A stretch of DNA of 64,000 nucleotides from positions 372,001 to 436,000 of the forward strand of contig NC_070575.1 in NCBI RefSeq assembly GCF_026914185.1, given 5' to 3'. This document shows positions 32,701 to 44,750 of the stretch, piece by piece. Each line of letters begins with the position of its first letter. The first letter of the stretch is position 1. A program made the position numbers and the translations under genes. A model generated the notes under the pieces. That model saw only the letters and a program-made list of their open reading frames with translations. It was not told the DNA's origin and made no database searches. Origin of the DNA: Puccinia triticina. Lineage: Eukaryota; Basidiomycota; Pucciniomycetes; Pucciniales; Pucciniaceae.

Positions 32701-35700
32701 GACTGAGAGAAGTCTGCGACTCGCGTAGAGAGATACTCGAACACGGTTTTGGCCTTCTTAGGATCAGGCGGTGTCTGCTTCAGTAGTCGATCTAACAGTT
32801 CTTGTGGATCTGGGTTTTGCTTGAGACCAAACTTTTGATAATCAGAGAGGTATTTATTCTGAAGTACATTGAAGCCCATCACGGCGGCTTCAGGGTTGGA
32901 GTAGGCATCACCAGGCTTGAATAAACCACTTTCACAGGGTACGAAGGCCGGCATATCAGGACTTGGACGATAAGCGGCCCGATAATCGCCAAAATGCTCG
33001 AGGAAGAACTGGAGGGCCTTTTCCCTGAGCTGAGCGTCTTTTGGGTTGGCGGCAAGGTTCAACAAGGCCTCGATACTTGGCATCTTGTTCAAGCCCAAGA
33101 AAAACAGCAGCTTAGCTTCCTCCGACGTGGAGCGCCACTTACCAGGCCATTCGACCAATGGTAGCTGAAGCTCTTGATTAGCAACTGAGGGCTCGTATAA
33201 CTGACTGGCAGAGTACCTGATCGTCTTTGGCTCTCGCGCTTTTCCATCCGGTCCTGGTGGCGGTACAACTTTGGGCTCGCCTTCCTTAGGAAGCCAGTTG
33301 GTTTGTCTTAGTTTGTCAACCTCGAAATCCGTTAAGGTATCCCTGACGCTGACTAAGTACTTGACCAAGTCGGCATGATTCCATTCACCGCTTCCTAATA
33401 ACCTCGAGAAAACCATTTGTAGCTGAGCAGCAAATAGCGATAAATCACGTTATAAGCGTGTCGACTCCACTCATTTTCGGAAATGATGACGTACCTCAAC
33501 ATGCTTCCTGACCCCTTGAAAAAAATAACAAGAAAATGTTAGAATTTAGTGTTGCGAGAGGGGCAAGGAGAGGAAGAGAGAAATTAAAAATTACTCACCA
33601 ATATCAGACAGTACTTTAGTCATTGTTCCTTTGACTGGCGTGCCACTGGGCAAAAGAACCACAGCCAAATCTTTAAATAAGGTGATGTTTGAATGGTAAG
33701 CATCTGAAGGCTTCCTCATTCCATGTCGAGTAGGAACAAAGGCTTTATCGCTGAGATAAGTAACAATCTCGGCTCTCTGATCGTTGGTTAAGCTTGTCCA
33801 AGCTTTGCAGAGAATGTTCAGCAGTTGCTCGGCTAGCGGTGGAGATTCAGTGATCCGATCGGTACCCTTCATCTCTGGCGAGAAGAGGTGGGTCGTGAAT
33901 TCCAAGATATTCAGCTCCCGGAACCCAAATACCCGTTTCAATGCATCAGCGTTAATTGATTTCGTCAAACAAAACGGCAGACAGTGGGCCGGGAGGGGCA
34001 CATCAGTGGGGATCAATTTGATGTTGATGAACGTCGAGGCTTCGCTGAGGGACATGATTGTATCTGGTTGTTCTTTGGACGCGTGCTGAGTTGAATCCGC
34101 TGCTTGATATTTGAAAACTGCACATCTATGGAACCTCTTCAAGAGTGACCTATCATACCCCTGGATGCCAGTCAAACTGATCCACCAATTCAAGCACTCT
34201 CGCATCTCGTCGACACTTAGAACTCTGTTTTCTAGTTCTTTAAAGACGTCCTCAAGTGTTACTACGTTGGCAGAGTGTATGAGATATGTCAATGGCCAAA
34301 CCTTCCCAATTCAGATTAGACATAGCTAAAGGTATAGGGAAAATTTGCCTACTTTCTGAAATCATCCGTCGATCGCGCAGCTTACTTATCAGTAGATGAC
34401 CATCTTTCGAGATTTCGTTCGGCAATAATGGTACATTTTTGATAAATCCACTCAATTCTGCGTTCGGTAGACGGACTTGATTGGCCGACATTGGTCCAAG
34501 GCTCGATGGGACTGTCAGTGAACGCTGACGATCGCAGCGAAAGAAACTCTCTTCAGACTCGAAGGATACCGCCCCAGCGGGGGTCGATGCATAGAATGAG
34601 AAGAACTGCATGGCATGTAATCCGCGGAGGGTAAGCTGACTTCGTTTGGATTCGTCATCAGTGTTTTTCCATAGGCCTTCGATCTCCTTCAATTCTCCCT
34701 CGTAAACTACCCGGGCCAGAATCCCACCGATTGCGAGTAGCTCCTTATTCCAATCAGCAACATATTTTGCTTGTAAATCCAAGGACTCTCGTTCGACGGT
34801 TGGGATGAACCTTGCGGCTACTGAGCCTGAGAACCCGGTGGTCTGATGTGTGGGAAAGCCGATGAAGACTCGTCCTTGAACGTCTAGGTCGGAGATTAGA
34901 CCATCGAATACTGCCCGCGCAGTTTCATCGCCGCTCAACAGCTTTGAAAGGCCAGATTTGGAGCTGCTCAGGTCCTTGCCTGCATCAAATTCGTCTTTGT
35001 TAGTCCAGATCAAGGCATATTGAGTCTTTTTTGGCGGTGGCTTCTTGGTAGCTCTCTCGAGCTCGGCTCTGAAAGCAGATGGGATCGAAACATTGATGTT
35101 ACCGGTCACGACTCGTAGGAAAACAGAGGCCTTCAAGGTGGACAGCTGGCTCGAAGGTTCTGACGATGAATCCTTGGGGGTAGAGGGATTTGTAGTAGGG
35201 GTAGGTACTGATGAGGGCGTTTTGGTAAACGCAGATAGCATCCTCGAGGCAAAGGAAGAGGTGGAGGTTGCAGCGGCCACGGCAGCGTTCTTGATTGCTA
35301 ATTTAGACTTGGGCTTTGAATATTGAAGGGTCCATTTGAGGATGTCAGTATCGATCTGCACGCTAGTCTGTTCGACTGATTGTATCTTCATCATTGAGGA
35401 TGAGGTAGACAGAGTGATATTTGAAGGAGTTGATAAGATCTGAGGTGGGGCGAGTTTCTTGTTTAGCTTGCACATCAGATGGTCGTCAAAGTACAAGCTA
35501 ACAGATCTGATTTGGGTGGTGAATGCTAAGCTGGTCGCCAGAAATCTTGAAAACTCGAACGGAGGTGGCATTGGAGAGGGAGATCGAACGTCCATGATAA
35601 ACGAGGTCCATTCTGAAGGGCTTGGGTTGATACCTCGACGGGTGACCAGTTGGTCAGGATTCTTGGTACTCCAGTTAAAGCCCATGATTGAAGGTCCCGA

Positions 35701-36359
35701 CAAGACGATTGGAGAATCACATATCGACCACAGTGCGTAGAAACCAACCTGGAAAAAAAAAACATGGAAATGGTTTCAGGGATCTGAAAAACAAGTTTGA
35801 CTTGAACAAACTCACCCCGAAAGCGCCAATTTTTCTGAGTTACAGAAATTTTCGCAGAGCCAATCAGTTGATGAATGACGGAAGCGATGAAGGATTTAAA
35901 GGGGTTATTACTGACGATTCATCTGGATTTCCTTCGGCGATTTTTCTCAGTCGTGCTGATGATTACAGAATCAGCGTCAGTCAGATCTATCAGGAAATAT
36001 CATTATTAAGAGGTCCTACCCCAATCTTGATCACGAAACGGGATCCCATTATTCCTCACGAGGACTCGGGATATCTTGTGAGTGGTCAGATCTGGTAAGG
36101 TTGATGATGAACTGGCAGAACTGGAGGATGGAGTGATTGGTTGGCTGGCAGGTTGGGTCGAATTTGAAGTTGTGGCAGCATTTGATAAGAACTTGATTTC
36201 GACCGAGCTAGCTGAGGCATCGTCGGCATTCTGCAGGAGTTCTCTGAACACGGTATTTTCGCCAGAATATCTTGCTAGCACTTTGTCGATCAGTGCTCGC
36301 TGGTTCACTTCCACTGCCTCGTCCGGAACACCCTCGAGGGCAAGTGCAAAGTCGGCCAT
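29732..36359 (-). CDS. Giant HATPase protein, sacsin-like DUF3684 type (15 exons, 1790 aa)
   Basis: Exons (minus): 36359-36020, 35955-35916, 35834-35816, 35748-34353, 34261-33599, 33514-33495, 33422-32121, 32032-31616, 31506-31448, 31377-30894, 30798-30504, 30400-30289, 30166-30049, 29943-29929, 29824-29732. All phases close. The first in-frame ATG is used. N-terminus: GHKL/Hsp90-type ATPase with N-box RELLQNADDA (residues 39-48), VRNNGIPF, then KIGAFGVGFY across exons 3-4. The middle is a long fungal-specific region with LGVRKHVE-like and LNLRYY motifs. Near the C-terminus is HELAHNLVEAHNSEHE (about 1740-1755), holding an HExxH motif. The family is thought to be chaperone-like by resemblance to sacsin; substrate and location are not known from sequence. 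Least certain: intron 10 acceptor (ctcaag) and exons 14-15. Confidence 0.85.
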
Positions 36360-36953
36360 CCCTCGAAATTGGCCGGTCGAAGCGATGCCTGTGAGGAGGA
36401 GGATTGAAGTATTGGGATCTTGAGATTGTGGGGGGTGGGTGGATGAGTGATGGGGAAGAAGAAGAACGAGAAAGAGCAACGCCAAAGTAGAGAATAAAGA
36501 AAATGTGCAACCTTACGTAATCAACATGTCACCGGACAACCCTGGGTACACACGGTGGTACACCGCCAGCAATTGCAACATCTTCCTCTCATGAGGTCAG
36601 CATGACGACGGCCCATCTTCTGCTGGCCAGTCAAATGTGCAATATGCACCACAGCTGCCGTCACCCGTGAATGCTTCAAAGCCGCCATGGTTCCAAGAGC
36701 TTTGATGACTCGGAAATTATTCTTTGGTACTTAACTTTTGGGTTGAAGAATGGTGATTTTTTTCCATAGTATTTTTCAATAGTTGCACAGTGAAGGTTAC
36801 TTGCTGCTACATTGGAAACTGTCTGGTTTCAAAAAACATATTTTGGAATCTGCTTAAGGTTAAAGTGGTTTTCAAAACGTTTTTCAAGTTATCTGAGATT
36901 CTATTGCTTTAGTGGCTTGATTGTCCTGTTGTCCCATGGAGCTCAAATGTGTA
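36360..36953. promoter_or_regulatory. Upstream region of the DUF3684-type gene
   Basis: Just upstream of the start, the gene-sense (minus) strand is C/T-rich (36400-36490: cttcttcttccccatcactcatccaccc), typical of a fungal promoter or leader. Beyond it to 36953 no gene or repeat boundary is recognised. The MULE follows immediately, so the promoter lies less than 600 bases from the transposon. Confidence 0.4.
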
Positions 36954-37132
36954 TATAAATAGGGAGTTGAAAAATCAACTCCCAGGAATTAATAAATTGA
37001 CTCCCAAAAGTCGTTTACGTCGCGCGGACCTTCCCGGGACGTCTCCCCTGGGTCCGCGCGACCTCGCGCGGCCCCAAAAGCATTTTGGGAGTCGGAATAT
37101 TAATTCCAACGGCCAGGCTGGGAGTCGATTAA

Positions 37133-37898
37133 GGCCCCGTTTGGCAGCAGTGATGTTATGTAATAACCACTGCTTTTCTATAACCGGGCCTCACCGAGGC
37201 CCATATCGTATCACTCGCATGTTTGGCAGATTTGAGGAGTTATGAGGGTCATCACAAGTTTCCTCATCACTCCTCATCATCCCCGCCATTTCCGATATAG
37301 TACCCCTGGGGGTGTATTTGGGGTGATATCGGCACCCTTACACGACACACCCCCAACTCCACCTCTGTTACTCACCTCGATGGCCGGTACAGACTTTGTA
37401 CCGGTCACCGAGCGGAGTACACACTCCAATCAATGGAAACGGTCATTGAGATTGATGACCGATCCAACACAATCGGCCACCAATGACCATCGGTCATTGA
37501 AGGGACTATGTATTCTCCTCGATGACCATTGGTCATCGAAGGGACTGTGTACATATTTTCCTCAATGACCATTGGTCATCCAAGGGACCATGTATTCCCA
37601 TTGATGACCAATGGTCATCGATGGGACTATGTGTTCCCCAAAAGGGACTCTATGTTCCCTTCGATGACCGTGTACCGGCCATCGTCGAGAGTAGTTAAAC
37701 ACTTGATTGGCCTTGCCGGTATGTACGCTTGATGGCCTGTATTTCCCGGCCATGGAGCTTGTTATGTAGGCAAGCTGTATGACGCGAGTGGCAGCCAAAC
37801 ACTTGTGTTATGTTGAAAGATATGAAATTCAAGAGTGATGTGCATCACATTAGGTAAGTGCACAACATCACATAACATGATTGCTGCCAAACGGGGCC
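37133..37898. mobile_element. PIF/Harbinger-like MITE inside the MULE
   Basis: 766 bp; terminal repeats GGCCCCGTTTGGCAGCAGTGA and TTGCTGCCAAACGGGGCC, flanked by TAA (37130-37132 and 37899-37901). A TAA/TTA duplication and GGCCCC-type ends are characteristic of PIF/Harbinger MITEs. The centre (37375-37690) is a CTCGATGACC array. No transposase. Confidence 0.85.
37375..37690. repeat. CTCGATGACC-type palindromic minisatellite, piece 6
   Basis: Core of the Harbinger-like MITE: cctcgatgaccattggtcatcgaagggactatgt-type units, period about 45-50 bases, with spacers gggactatgtattccc. The DNA words match those in the hAT-like MITE and foldback 1, although the terminal repeats are unrelated. Confidence 0.75.
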
Positions 37899-38969
37899 TA
37901 ATTAATTTCATTAATTAATCAAGATTATTTTTTTGGACCCCCCACCGGGGAGTCGGAATACTAATTCCCCGCTTCAAAGCGGGAGTCAACCCCTTAAAGC
38001 CATCCCGGGGGAGTCGACGTGGATCTCGCACACCCACAACCGTGCACGCTGACTCCCAGATCGAACCGCCAACCCGACTAGACGAGACGACTAGCCTCAA
38101 TCGATCGATCCCCCCGAACGTACGCTCACCGCACGCCTATCTAGACGATCTAGACGCTCAGAATTTTGCAAAACGCGCTCCCCCTCACGGAAATAGCCTC
38201 CCCGGCCTCTCACTCGCACTCGGATGCGAACTTGGACCCGGATCTGCTCAAACTGACCCAAGAACTCCTAGCCCAAAAAAATGATGATGAAGATAAAGAA
38301 AGTGAAGAAAAAGAACACTCTGAAGATGATGATCAAAACAAAGAGAAAGAAGAAACTCAAGATCAAATTTATAATGAGTTAAAAGCTGAAATATTGTTAG
38401 AATCTTGTTTAGATATCCTTGAACAAACTAGTGAAAGTTGTACATTAGATGAAACCCCTGCTAGAAATGAAAAAACCGCGAAAAATGAAGAAAACCCAAA
38501 AAAAAATCAAGAAAAAGAAGAAATCAACCAAAAAAAGATCAAAAATCACAAAGAAAAAGCTCAAAAAAATTCTGAGGATATATCTGAGAAAACTCAGAAG
38601 AGAGACGACAATGAGGAGTACCATACGGACGCAGAAGAAGAAGACGCCGAAGATCCTGCAGCACAATTCGTGGTAAATTTCAATGAAGACAAATTTGAGG
38701 TTGATCCGGAGACCGGCAATCCCTGTTACACATTTCCCGTGCCTCCCGCTGGTGATTACGCAAATCTGGAGGAGATAACCGCTGTGCTAAGAGATGTTGC
38801 TGTCCGTCACGGGTATGACATTGCTACCAGGAGGAGTGTAGCGGGGAAAAGCAAGACCTGGAAGTGTGACAGGTGAGTTTTTTTTGTTATTTTTTGATCT
38901 CTTGTGCCAGTGTGCACCTTTCTTTTGCCGCAAAAAACTTCACCTTGCAAATTTTTCACGATTTTTGTC

Positions 38970-39112
38970 CCGACTCCGGTTTTTTACTTCCCGACTCCCA
39001 CTTTTAATCTTCCGACTCCCATTTTTTGTTACCCGACTCCCAAAGTTTATTTTCCAACTCCCATGTTTAATTTTCCAACTCCCACAATTTTTTTTCAACT
39101 CCCATTGGCTTT
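38970..39112 (+). repeat. GACTCCCA array in MULE intron 1
   Basis: Seven copies of cgactccca or caactccca at 15-25 base spacing within intron 1. The same word forms the terminal repeats (ttgactcccaaaag, tcaactccca). It could bind the transposase. Confidence 0.75.
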
Positions 39113-40679
39113 AGCTGTGGGCTGATATTATTCATCTATTTTTTTGAATTTTAGGGGCGGGCATCCAGATCAAAATAGACGACCTGGCAAAGCGCATGCC
39201 AAGACTGAATCAACAAGATTAATCAACTGCCCGTTTGCCGCCGCGGCCTACTTCCAGAAGAAGACCAATGTCTGGAAATTATCCATCAAGAACCCGTGTC
39301 ACAACCATCCGCCGTCCTTGTATGCTGCCGCCCACACTTCAAATAGAAAGCTGACTCTGTCACTGTACAAAGAAATGAAGAAACTTGGTGAATCTGGCTT
39401 AAGACCCGCAGCTATTCTAGAAGCACTCAAGAAGACTCACCCCAACGAAAGAATTCTAGCAACTGTCAGTACCATCTACGCGGCCCGCAGGAAGGCTCAA
39501 CTAGAATCTCTCCAAGGTCTCAGCCCCGTGGCTCATCTCAACCAAACTTTACGCAACACGGATTTCACCACGGACACAAAATTCAATGATGAAGGCACAC
39601 TCAAGGTGCTATTCTTTTGTCACGCACGATCTGTCGAATTGCTCACGGCCTACCACCACGTCATCCTTCTCGATTGCACGTACAAGACAAACAAATACCG
39701 GATGCCCTTGCTGCATGTGTCAGGAATCACCGGCGCGAACAAGACTTTCAGCGTGGCTTTCTGTTTCATGGCTGAGGAAACCAAAATATTCTACGATTGG
39801 GCTCTCAAAGCTTTGCTAGCGGTCTTCAAATCCCACAATATTCCTCTCCCGGCTGTCGTCCTTACTGATCAAGAACAAGCGCTGATGAACTCCCTCCATG
39901 CTACCTTCCCCAACACCGATCTCATGCTCTGCGTGTGGCATATCCAGAAGAATCTCCTCGCCAAAGCCTCAAAATTAATCAAGGATCAAGCTCAAGAGAA
40001 GGAAATGCTTGGTTATTGGTCAAATTTGGTAAAATTGCGAACTCAGGCTGATTTCCGCTCATCTTTCAACCGATTCTCAACAAAATACGGTCCAGCTTTC
40101 CAAAAATATGTCACAGAAACCTGGCTCCCTGTTGCGGAGCATTATTCAAACGGTTGGACTCAAAATTTGGCGCATTTTGACAACCAAACAACATCTCGAA
40201 TGGAATTGGCCCATGCATTCATCAAGTCTCATCTTCTCGGCCCCCAGCACAGCTTTTCCTCAGTCATTACGCTCATCAGTAACGCTCTGGATTCTCAATT
40301 CCACGAAATAGCCGCAAAATTCCATCAGCAGAAGATCACAACGCTGCGCTACCTTCCCAAGTTGTTCCACAACTGCCGAGGCGTTATCACAAATTACGCA
40401 CTCCGCAAGGCCTTCAACAATTTCTTGGAAGCCAAAAACCTTGGAGAAAAGGATCGGTGCCATGGTGATTATTCGGATCGCATGGGGATCCCTTGCAAGC
40501 ACTAAATTGCTGAAATCATGGCCGCGGGCGAGAGGCTTAGCCCTGGGTTGTTTCATGCCCAATGGCATATTCAGGTGAGCCACGCTTCTTATTTAATCTT
40601 GCGCTCTTTTTTCCTTCTTTGGTCATTTGCGGTCTTGGCGCGCGGAAGCGCGCATTTGCCTTGGGCGTCGTCATTTTAA

Positions 40680-40785
40680 TTCTGGGAGTCGGATTTTTAA
40701 TTCTGGGAGTCGGGAATTTAATTATGGGAGTCGGGAAATTAATCCTGGGAGTTGGGTGAAAAATCATGGGGGTCGGGAATATTTT
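40680..40785 (+). repeat. TGGGAGTCGG array in MULE intron 2
   Basis: Five copies of tgggagtcgg or close variants at 20-25 base spacing within intron 2. It is the reverse complement of the intron 1 word, so the two introns could pair in the unspliced transcript. Confidence 0.75.
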
Positions 40786-42329
40786 GGAGCTAACTCTCAC
40801 TGTCTGTCCCTCCCTCTGATCTAGAGCATGGGCCCCACCCCAAAACGCAAAAAGGAAGAGGCCCTCTCAACCATTGACTCCATCAAAGAGAAACTCCTTG
40901 CGATGAACCCCGCCCAGCTTGACCTTCAATTGGCCGCAATCAACCACATTCTTGAGGGCACAGGGACCGTAATTGACATCAAGCTGCCAACTGAAGCCCA
41001 AACAACGCGCGGAAGACCCAAAGGGGCGCCAAACAAACCCAAAACAACTCGCCGGGACCCGTCTGCCTTCGAACATGTCGAAAAAAAGCGACAAATTGAA
41101 GAGAAACAAGTCCAGAAGAACAAGAAAGCCAAGATTGAACCACAGAAGGCCGCCGCGAAGAAAAAAGAAGATGAAAAGATGATTGAAGATCAGAAACAAA
41201 AGAGAGGACGCCCCCCCCATCAAAAAATCAGTTGCAGAAGAACCATTGAAGAAGAAGGTACTTCCCGCGCGCAAAAGCAAATCAGCCCCGCCAAAAGAGC
41301 CAGAATCATCCCCACCCCCGCCAGAAAAACCTCTAGACAACCCATCGCCGCGGCCTCCAACAAAGAAACCTCTAGAAAAACAGCCCCCGCCAAAAACCCG
41401 CCAGCAAAAGCCCGCACCACCGAAAAAGCAGGAAGATGTCTCTGAAGATGAAGAACAACCGGTACACAAGAGGAAATTCCGCCCAATCAAGAAAGCTCAC
41501 CGGCTCCCTCCATCTCCATCTCCTCCAACGCCAGATGTAACCTCTCCTCCACCGCCAGTCAAACCGGCTCCTGAAGTCCCCGCTGAGCAAGAACCTCTGG
41601 AAATTCCTTTGTTCATTTCGTCCCTTCCAATTTTAATTCAACAAAGTGTCCTGAAGGTCTTAAATGTTGATGCGGATGGACAATGTGGATTCCGAGCGGT
41701 TGCTTGGGCTTTGGGACATGGACAGGGCAATTATATGCGGATCTGGGAAGAAATGATTGACGAACTCAAGAACCGCCGTCAATGGTATATCAACCACAAA
41801 TTTTTTCACAATATCAACAGCGTAGTGAACCAACTTACTGCAACTCAAGGCCCCGTGGGTAGGAGTAAGTGGATGTCTTTTCCAACAATGGGTGATGTGA
41901 TGGCCAACACGTTCAAGACAGCGGTTTTTTACTTCTCCACTGGCTGGTCTCAGACTTTCTTACCACATTTCTGCCCCCCAAACAATAACCCACCCATCTT
42001 CATTGCTCTTGTCGACGATCATTTTGTTCCCCTTGTTATGCAAACCGCCGTCCTCTTTCCTGCTCCCCAGCTTCTTTGTAAGGATTGGGCTCCCAAAGCT
42101 ACTCCTGATGCTCTGCAATGGGAGCAAAGGTTTTCTGTCTGTTTTGATTGTACTGTAGGCCGGAAGCTCTTGCAACCTGTTACACGTTACTAGTTGTATC
42201 CAATTTTTATATCTTTTTTAGTTAATTATTTTTAGTTTGTGTTGTCTTTTGGTTTTGCCCATCATATGCATACATGAATATTAAAAATTTTATCACTTTC
42301 CATTCTTACAATGTTTATTCCTTTGCTCC

Positions 42330-42597
42330 TTTTTGCGCTAAGGCTATTTTGGCAAAAAAAAAGGTCTTTCTTGCCGCCAAAAGCGCTTTTGCGCAGCGTA
42401 GCGCGCGCTCTTTCGCGGTGTTAGTGCAATTGGGCGTATCTGCGCTAATGCTACTCTAAAACCTAGAATAGCTTTGCACCCTGTGCTCGTAGCGTGAGCG
42501 CCAATGTGCGCAATTGCACTAACACTACGCTAAAAAATAGCACATTTGCACAGCGCTGCGCTACACTGACAGCTATGGTTAGCGTAGCTGACCCACA
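42330..42597. repeat. GCGTTAGC array (MITE interior) in the MULE
   Basis: Degenerate gcgctaacgctacg / gcgtagcgttagc words ending ttagcgtagctgaccca, which matches the terminal words of the MITE at 22667-23133. The junction with the downstream satellite (gatagaaggtgtgcctgatg) recurs at 50860-50885 in inverted orientation. Confidence 0.65.
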
Positions 42598-42600
42598 GCT

Positions 42601-43760
42601 GATAGAAGGTGTGCCTGATGTGTAATACCTCCTTGGAGCTTATAATTTTTTCTACGGAGTGTATTCTTATGGCAGAAAAATATTAGCACCGTAGATAAGG
42701 TTTTGGGGGTTTGCCTTAGTAGGAAATCCGCCAAATCCGCCCCCAGCTACAAAGGGTCTCCCTGAGAAGTACTAATGCCTTGAAGCTTACCATATGTTTT
42801 AAAGAGTGTAATCTTACAGATAAAAAATTTTGGGGCCATTTGGAGCACTGTAGATAAGGTTTTGTGGGTTTGCCTTAGTAGGAAATCCGCCCCCGGCTAC
42901 ACAGGGTCTCCCTGAGGAGTGCTAATGCCTTGAAGCTTACCATATGTTTTAAAGAGTGTAAACTTATAGCCAAAAATATTTGGGGCCATTTGGAGCACCG
43001 TAGATAAGGTTTTGGGGGTTTGCCTTAGTAGGAAATCCGCCAAATCCGCCCCCGGCTACACAGGGTCTCCCTGAGGAGTACTAATTCCTTGAAGCTTACC
43101 ATATGTGTTAAAGAGTGTAAAATTATAGCCAAAACAATTTGGGGCCATTTGGAGCACTGTAGATAAGGTTTCGGGGGTTTGCCTTAGTAGGAAATCCGCC
43201 AAATACGCCCCCGGCTACACAGGGTCTCCCTGAGGAGTGCTAATGCCTTGAAGCTTACCATATGTTTTAAAGAGTGTAAACTTATAGCCAAAAAGATTTG
43301 GGCCATTTGGAGCACCGTAGATAAGGTTTTGGGGGTTTGCCTTAGTAGGAAATCCGCCAAATACGCCCCCGGCTACACAGGGTCTCCCTGAGGAGTACTA
43401 ATTCCTTGAAGCTTACCATATGTTTTAAAGAGTGTAAACTTATAGCCAAAACAATTTGGGGCCATTTGGAGCACTGTAGATAAGGTTTTGGGGGTTTGCC
43501 TTAGTAGGAAATCCGCCAAATCCGCCCCCGGCTACACAGGGTCTCCCTGAGGAGTACTAATTCCTTGAAGCTTACCATATGTTTTAAAGAGTGTAAACCT
43601 ATAGCCAAAAAAATTTGGGGCCATTTGGAGCACTGTAGATAAGGTTTTGGGGGTTTGCCTTAGTAGGAAATCCGCCAAATACGCCCCCGGCTACACAGGG
43701 TCTCCCTGAGGAGTACTAATGCCGTGAAGCTCAAAATATTCTCTAAAGAGTGTATTTATA
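42601..43760. repeat. 159-bp subterminal tandem satellite of the MULE
   Basis: About seven units; the anchor tgaagcttaccatatg recurs at 42781, 42931, 43090, 43249, 43407 and 43566 (spacing 150-159), with a diverged unit start at 43725. Each unit contains gtagataaggttttgggggtttgccttagtaggaaatccgcc. The same unit occurs inverted at 50180-50870 in the second element. Confidence 0.85.
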
Positions 43761-44025
43761 TTGCTGTAAAGTTTTTAGGGCGTTTGGGTACAACAGTGAC
43801 AAGATATATTTTTTTTTGTATATTCCGTCATTTTTTGTTAAATTAATTTATTGACTCCCATCCTCGAGAGGGGAATTAATTAATCGACTCCCAAAATGAT
43901 TTTGGGGCCGCGCGAGGTCGCGCGGACCCAGGGGAGACGTCCCGAGACGGTCCGCGCGACGTAAACGACTTTTGGGAGTCGATTTATTAATTCCTGGGAG
44001 TCGATTTTCCAACTCCCTATAAATA

Positions 44026-44750
44026 CATATGCATGAGGACAAAGTGTGTGGTGGGCGAAATTGGTGTACATAATTAGCTTCACTTCATCAGCTACCCATA
44101 ATCAATCTTTTTCCTGGTGCTGATGTCTACATATTCAAAGCACATTTTTGTTGGCTTTCTGGGAGGCTGTTTGTGGATACAAATGACTTGAATGAACAAC
44201 TACATAGCTGGTCATAATGAAAAAGACCAGGAAAATAAACTTGGCTTTTGGATGAAACCAGTAGATGAAATAAGTGCTTCTGAAAAAAGCTGGGTATACA
44301 ACATACATGTTCACAGATCCAGAAATCCTTGGCTCTAAGGCTCATAGCACTCATAATGATGCCTGTAGATAAGAAGGGTACAAGTTCTATGTGGATCATA
44401 ACTGCATTTGTCATGAAAACATAAATCTTCTTCCACAAGACTACCAATTACCTGTTTTTTTGATCCACATATTCTTTGCCTGTAAAAAAAGGTTTTTATG
44501 GTAGGGGCACAAGAAGTTTTCAAGTTTTAAGTTTGAAAAGCCTACACATGAATTCAATAAATATTAATGACCGCGGTGTTCATTCATTGGTCTGTGTAAG
44601 ATACATACACATACACATACACATACACATGTATATCTACATGCTGATACTGAAAGAAAAAGAAATCACTCAAAAAAGCAGAGAAGAGAGGAGAAGGAGA
44701 CCAGTAAAAACAAGGAGAAGACAGAGGTCTATGGAAGAATCGGGCTGTTT
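44026..44750. other. Spacer with a CACATA microsatellite
   Basis: A (CACATA)n tract lies at about 44604-44630. No gene is recognised. The 3' end of the Ivy1-type gene abuts on the right. Confidence 0.4.

Larger units (their letters stand above)
38154..42193 (+). pseudogene. MULE transposase fused to OTU cysteine protease (three exons, two lesions)
   Basis: Exons about 38154-38872, 39155-40574 and 40825-42193; introns 38873-39154 (GTGAGT...TTTTAG) and 40575-40824 (GTGAGC...ATCTAG), phases consistent. Exon 1: acidic, Lys/Glu-rich, then a FAR1/WRKY-GCM1 zinc finger completed in exon 2 (WKCDR-GGHPDQN ... NCPF ... CHNHPPS). Exon 2: MULE DDE core with LLDCTYKTN, VVLTDQEQALM and a later SRMELAHAF glutamate, then a SWIM-like GIPCKH. 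A TAA at 40503-40505 follows directly; the frame then stays open to the splice donor. Exon 3: AT-hook KRGRPP, basic Pro/Lys linker, OTU domain with DADGQCGFRAVAWALG (Asp/Cys) and LVDDHFVPL (His). The frame shifts at the C8 run at 41211-41218. No in-frame ATG is visible, so the 5' end is unresolved. The fused protease is presumed to cleave ubiquitin-like conjugates; that is inference. Confidence 0.85.
36962..44017 (+). mobile_element. Mutator-like transposon (MULE) encoding transposase-OTU, 7056 bp
   Basis: Terminal inverted repeats of about 170 bp: GGGAGTTGAAAAATCAACTCCC... on the left and ...GGGAGTCGATTTTCCAACTCCC on the right, both continuing through gactcccaaaagtcgtttacgtc and a GC-rich palindrome. 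A perfect 8-bp direct repeat TATAAATA flanks it (36954-36961 and 44018-44025). Contents in order: left TIR, a Harbinger-like MITE (37133-37898), the transposase-OTU gene (38154-42193), a GCGTTAGC array (42330-42597), a 159-bp tandem satellite (42601-43760), right TIR. The gene has one stop and one frameshift, so this copy is probably not autonomous unless those are assembly errors. Confidence 0.85.

Noticed and set aside
36360..36485. Upstream extension of the ATPase protein (LALLFLVLLL...)
   Set aside because: The extension has no ATG and looks like a pyrimidine-rich leader; the conserved part begins at the ATG at 36359.
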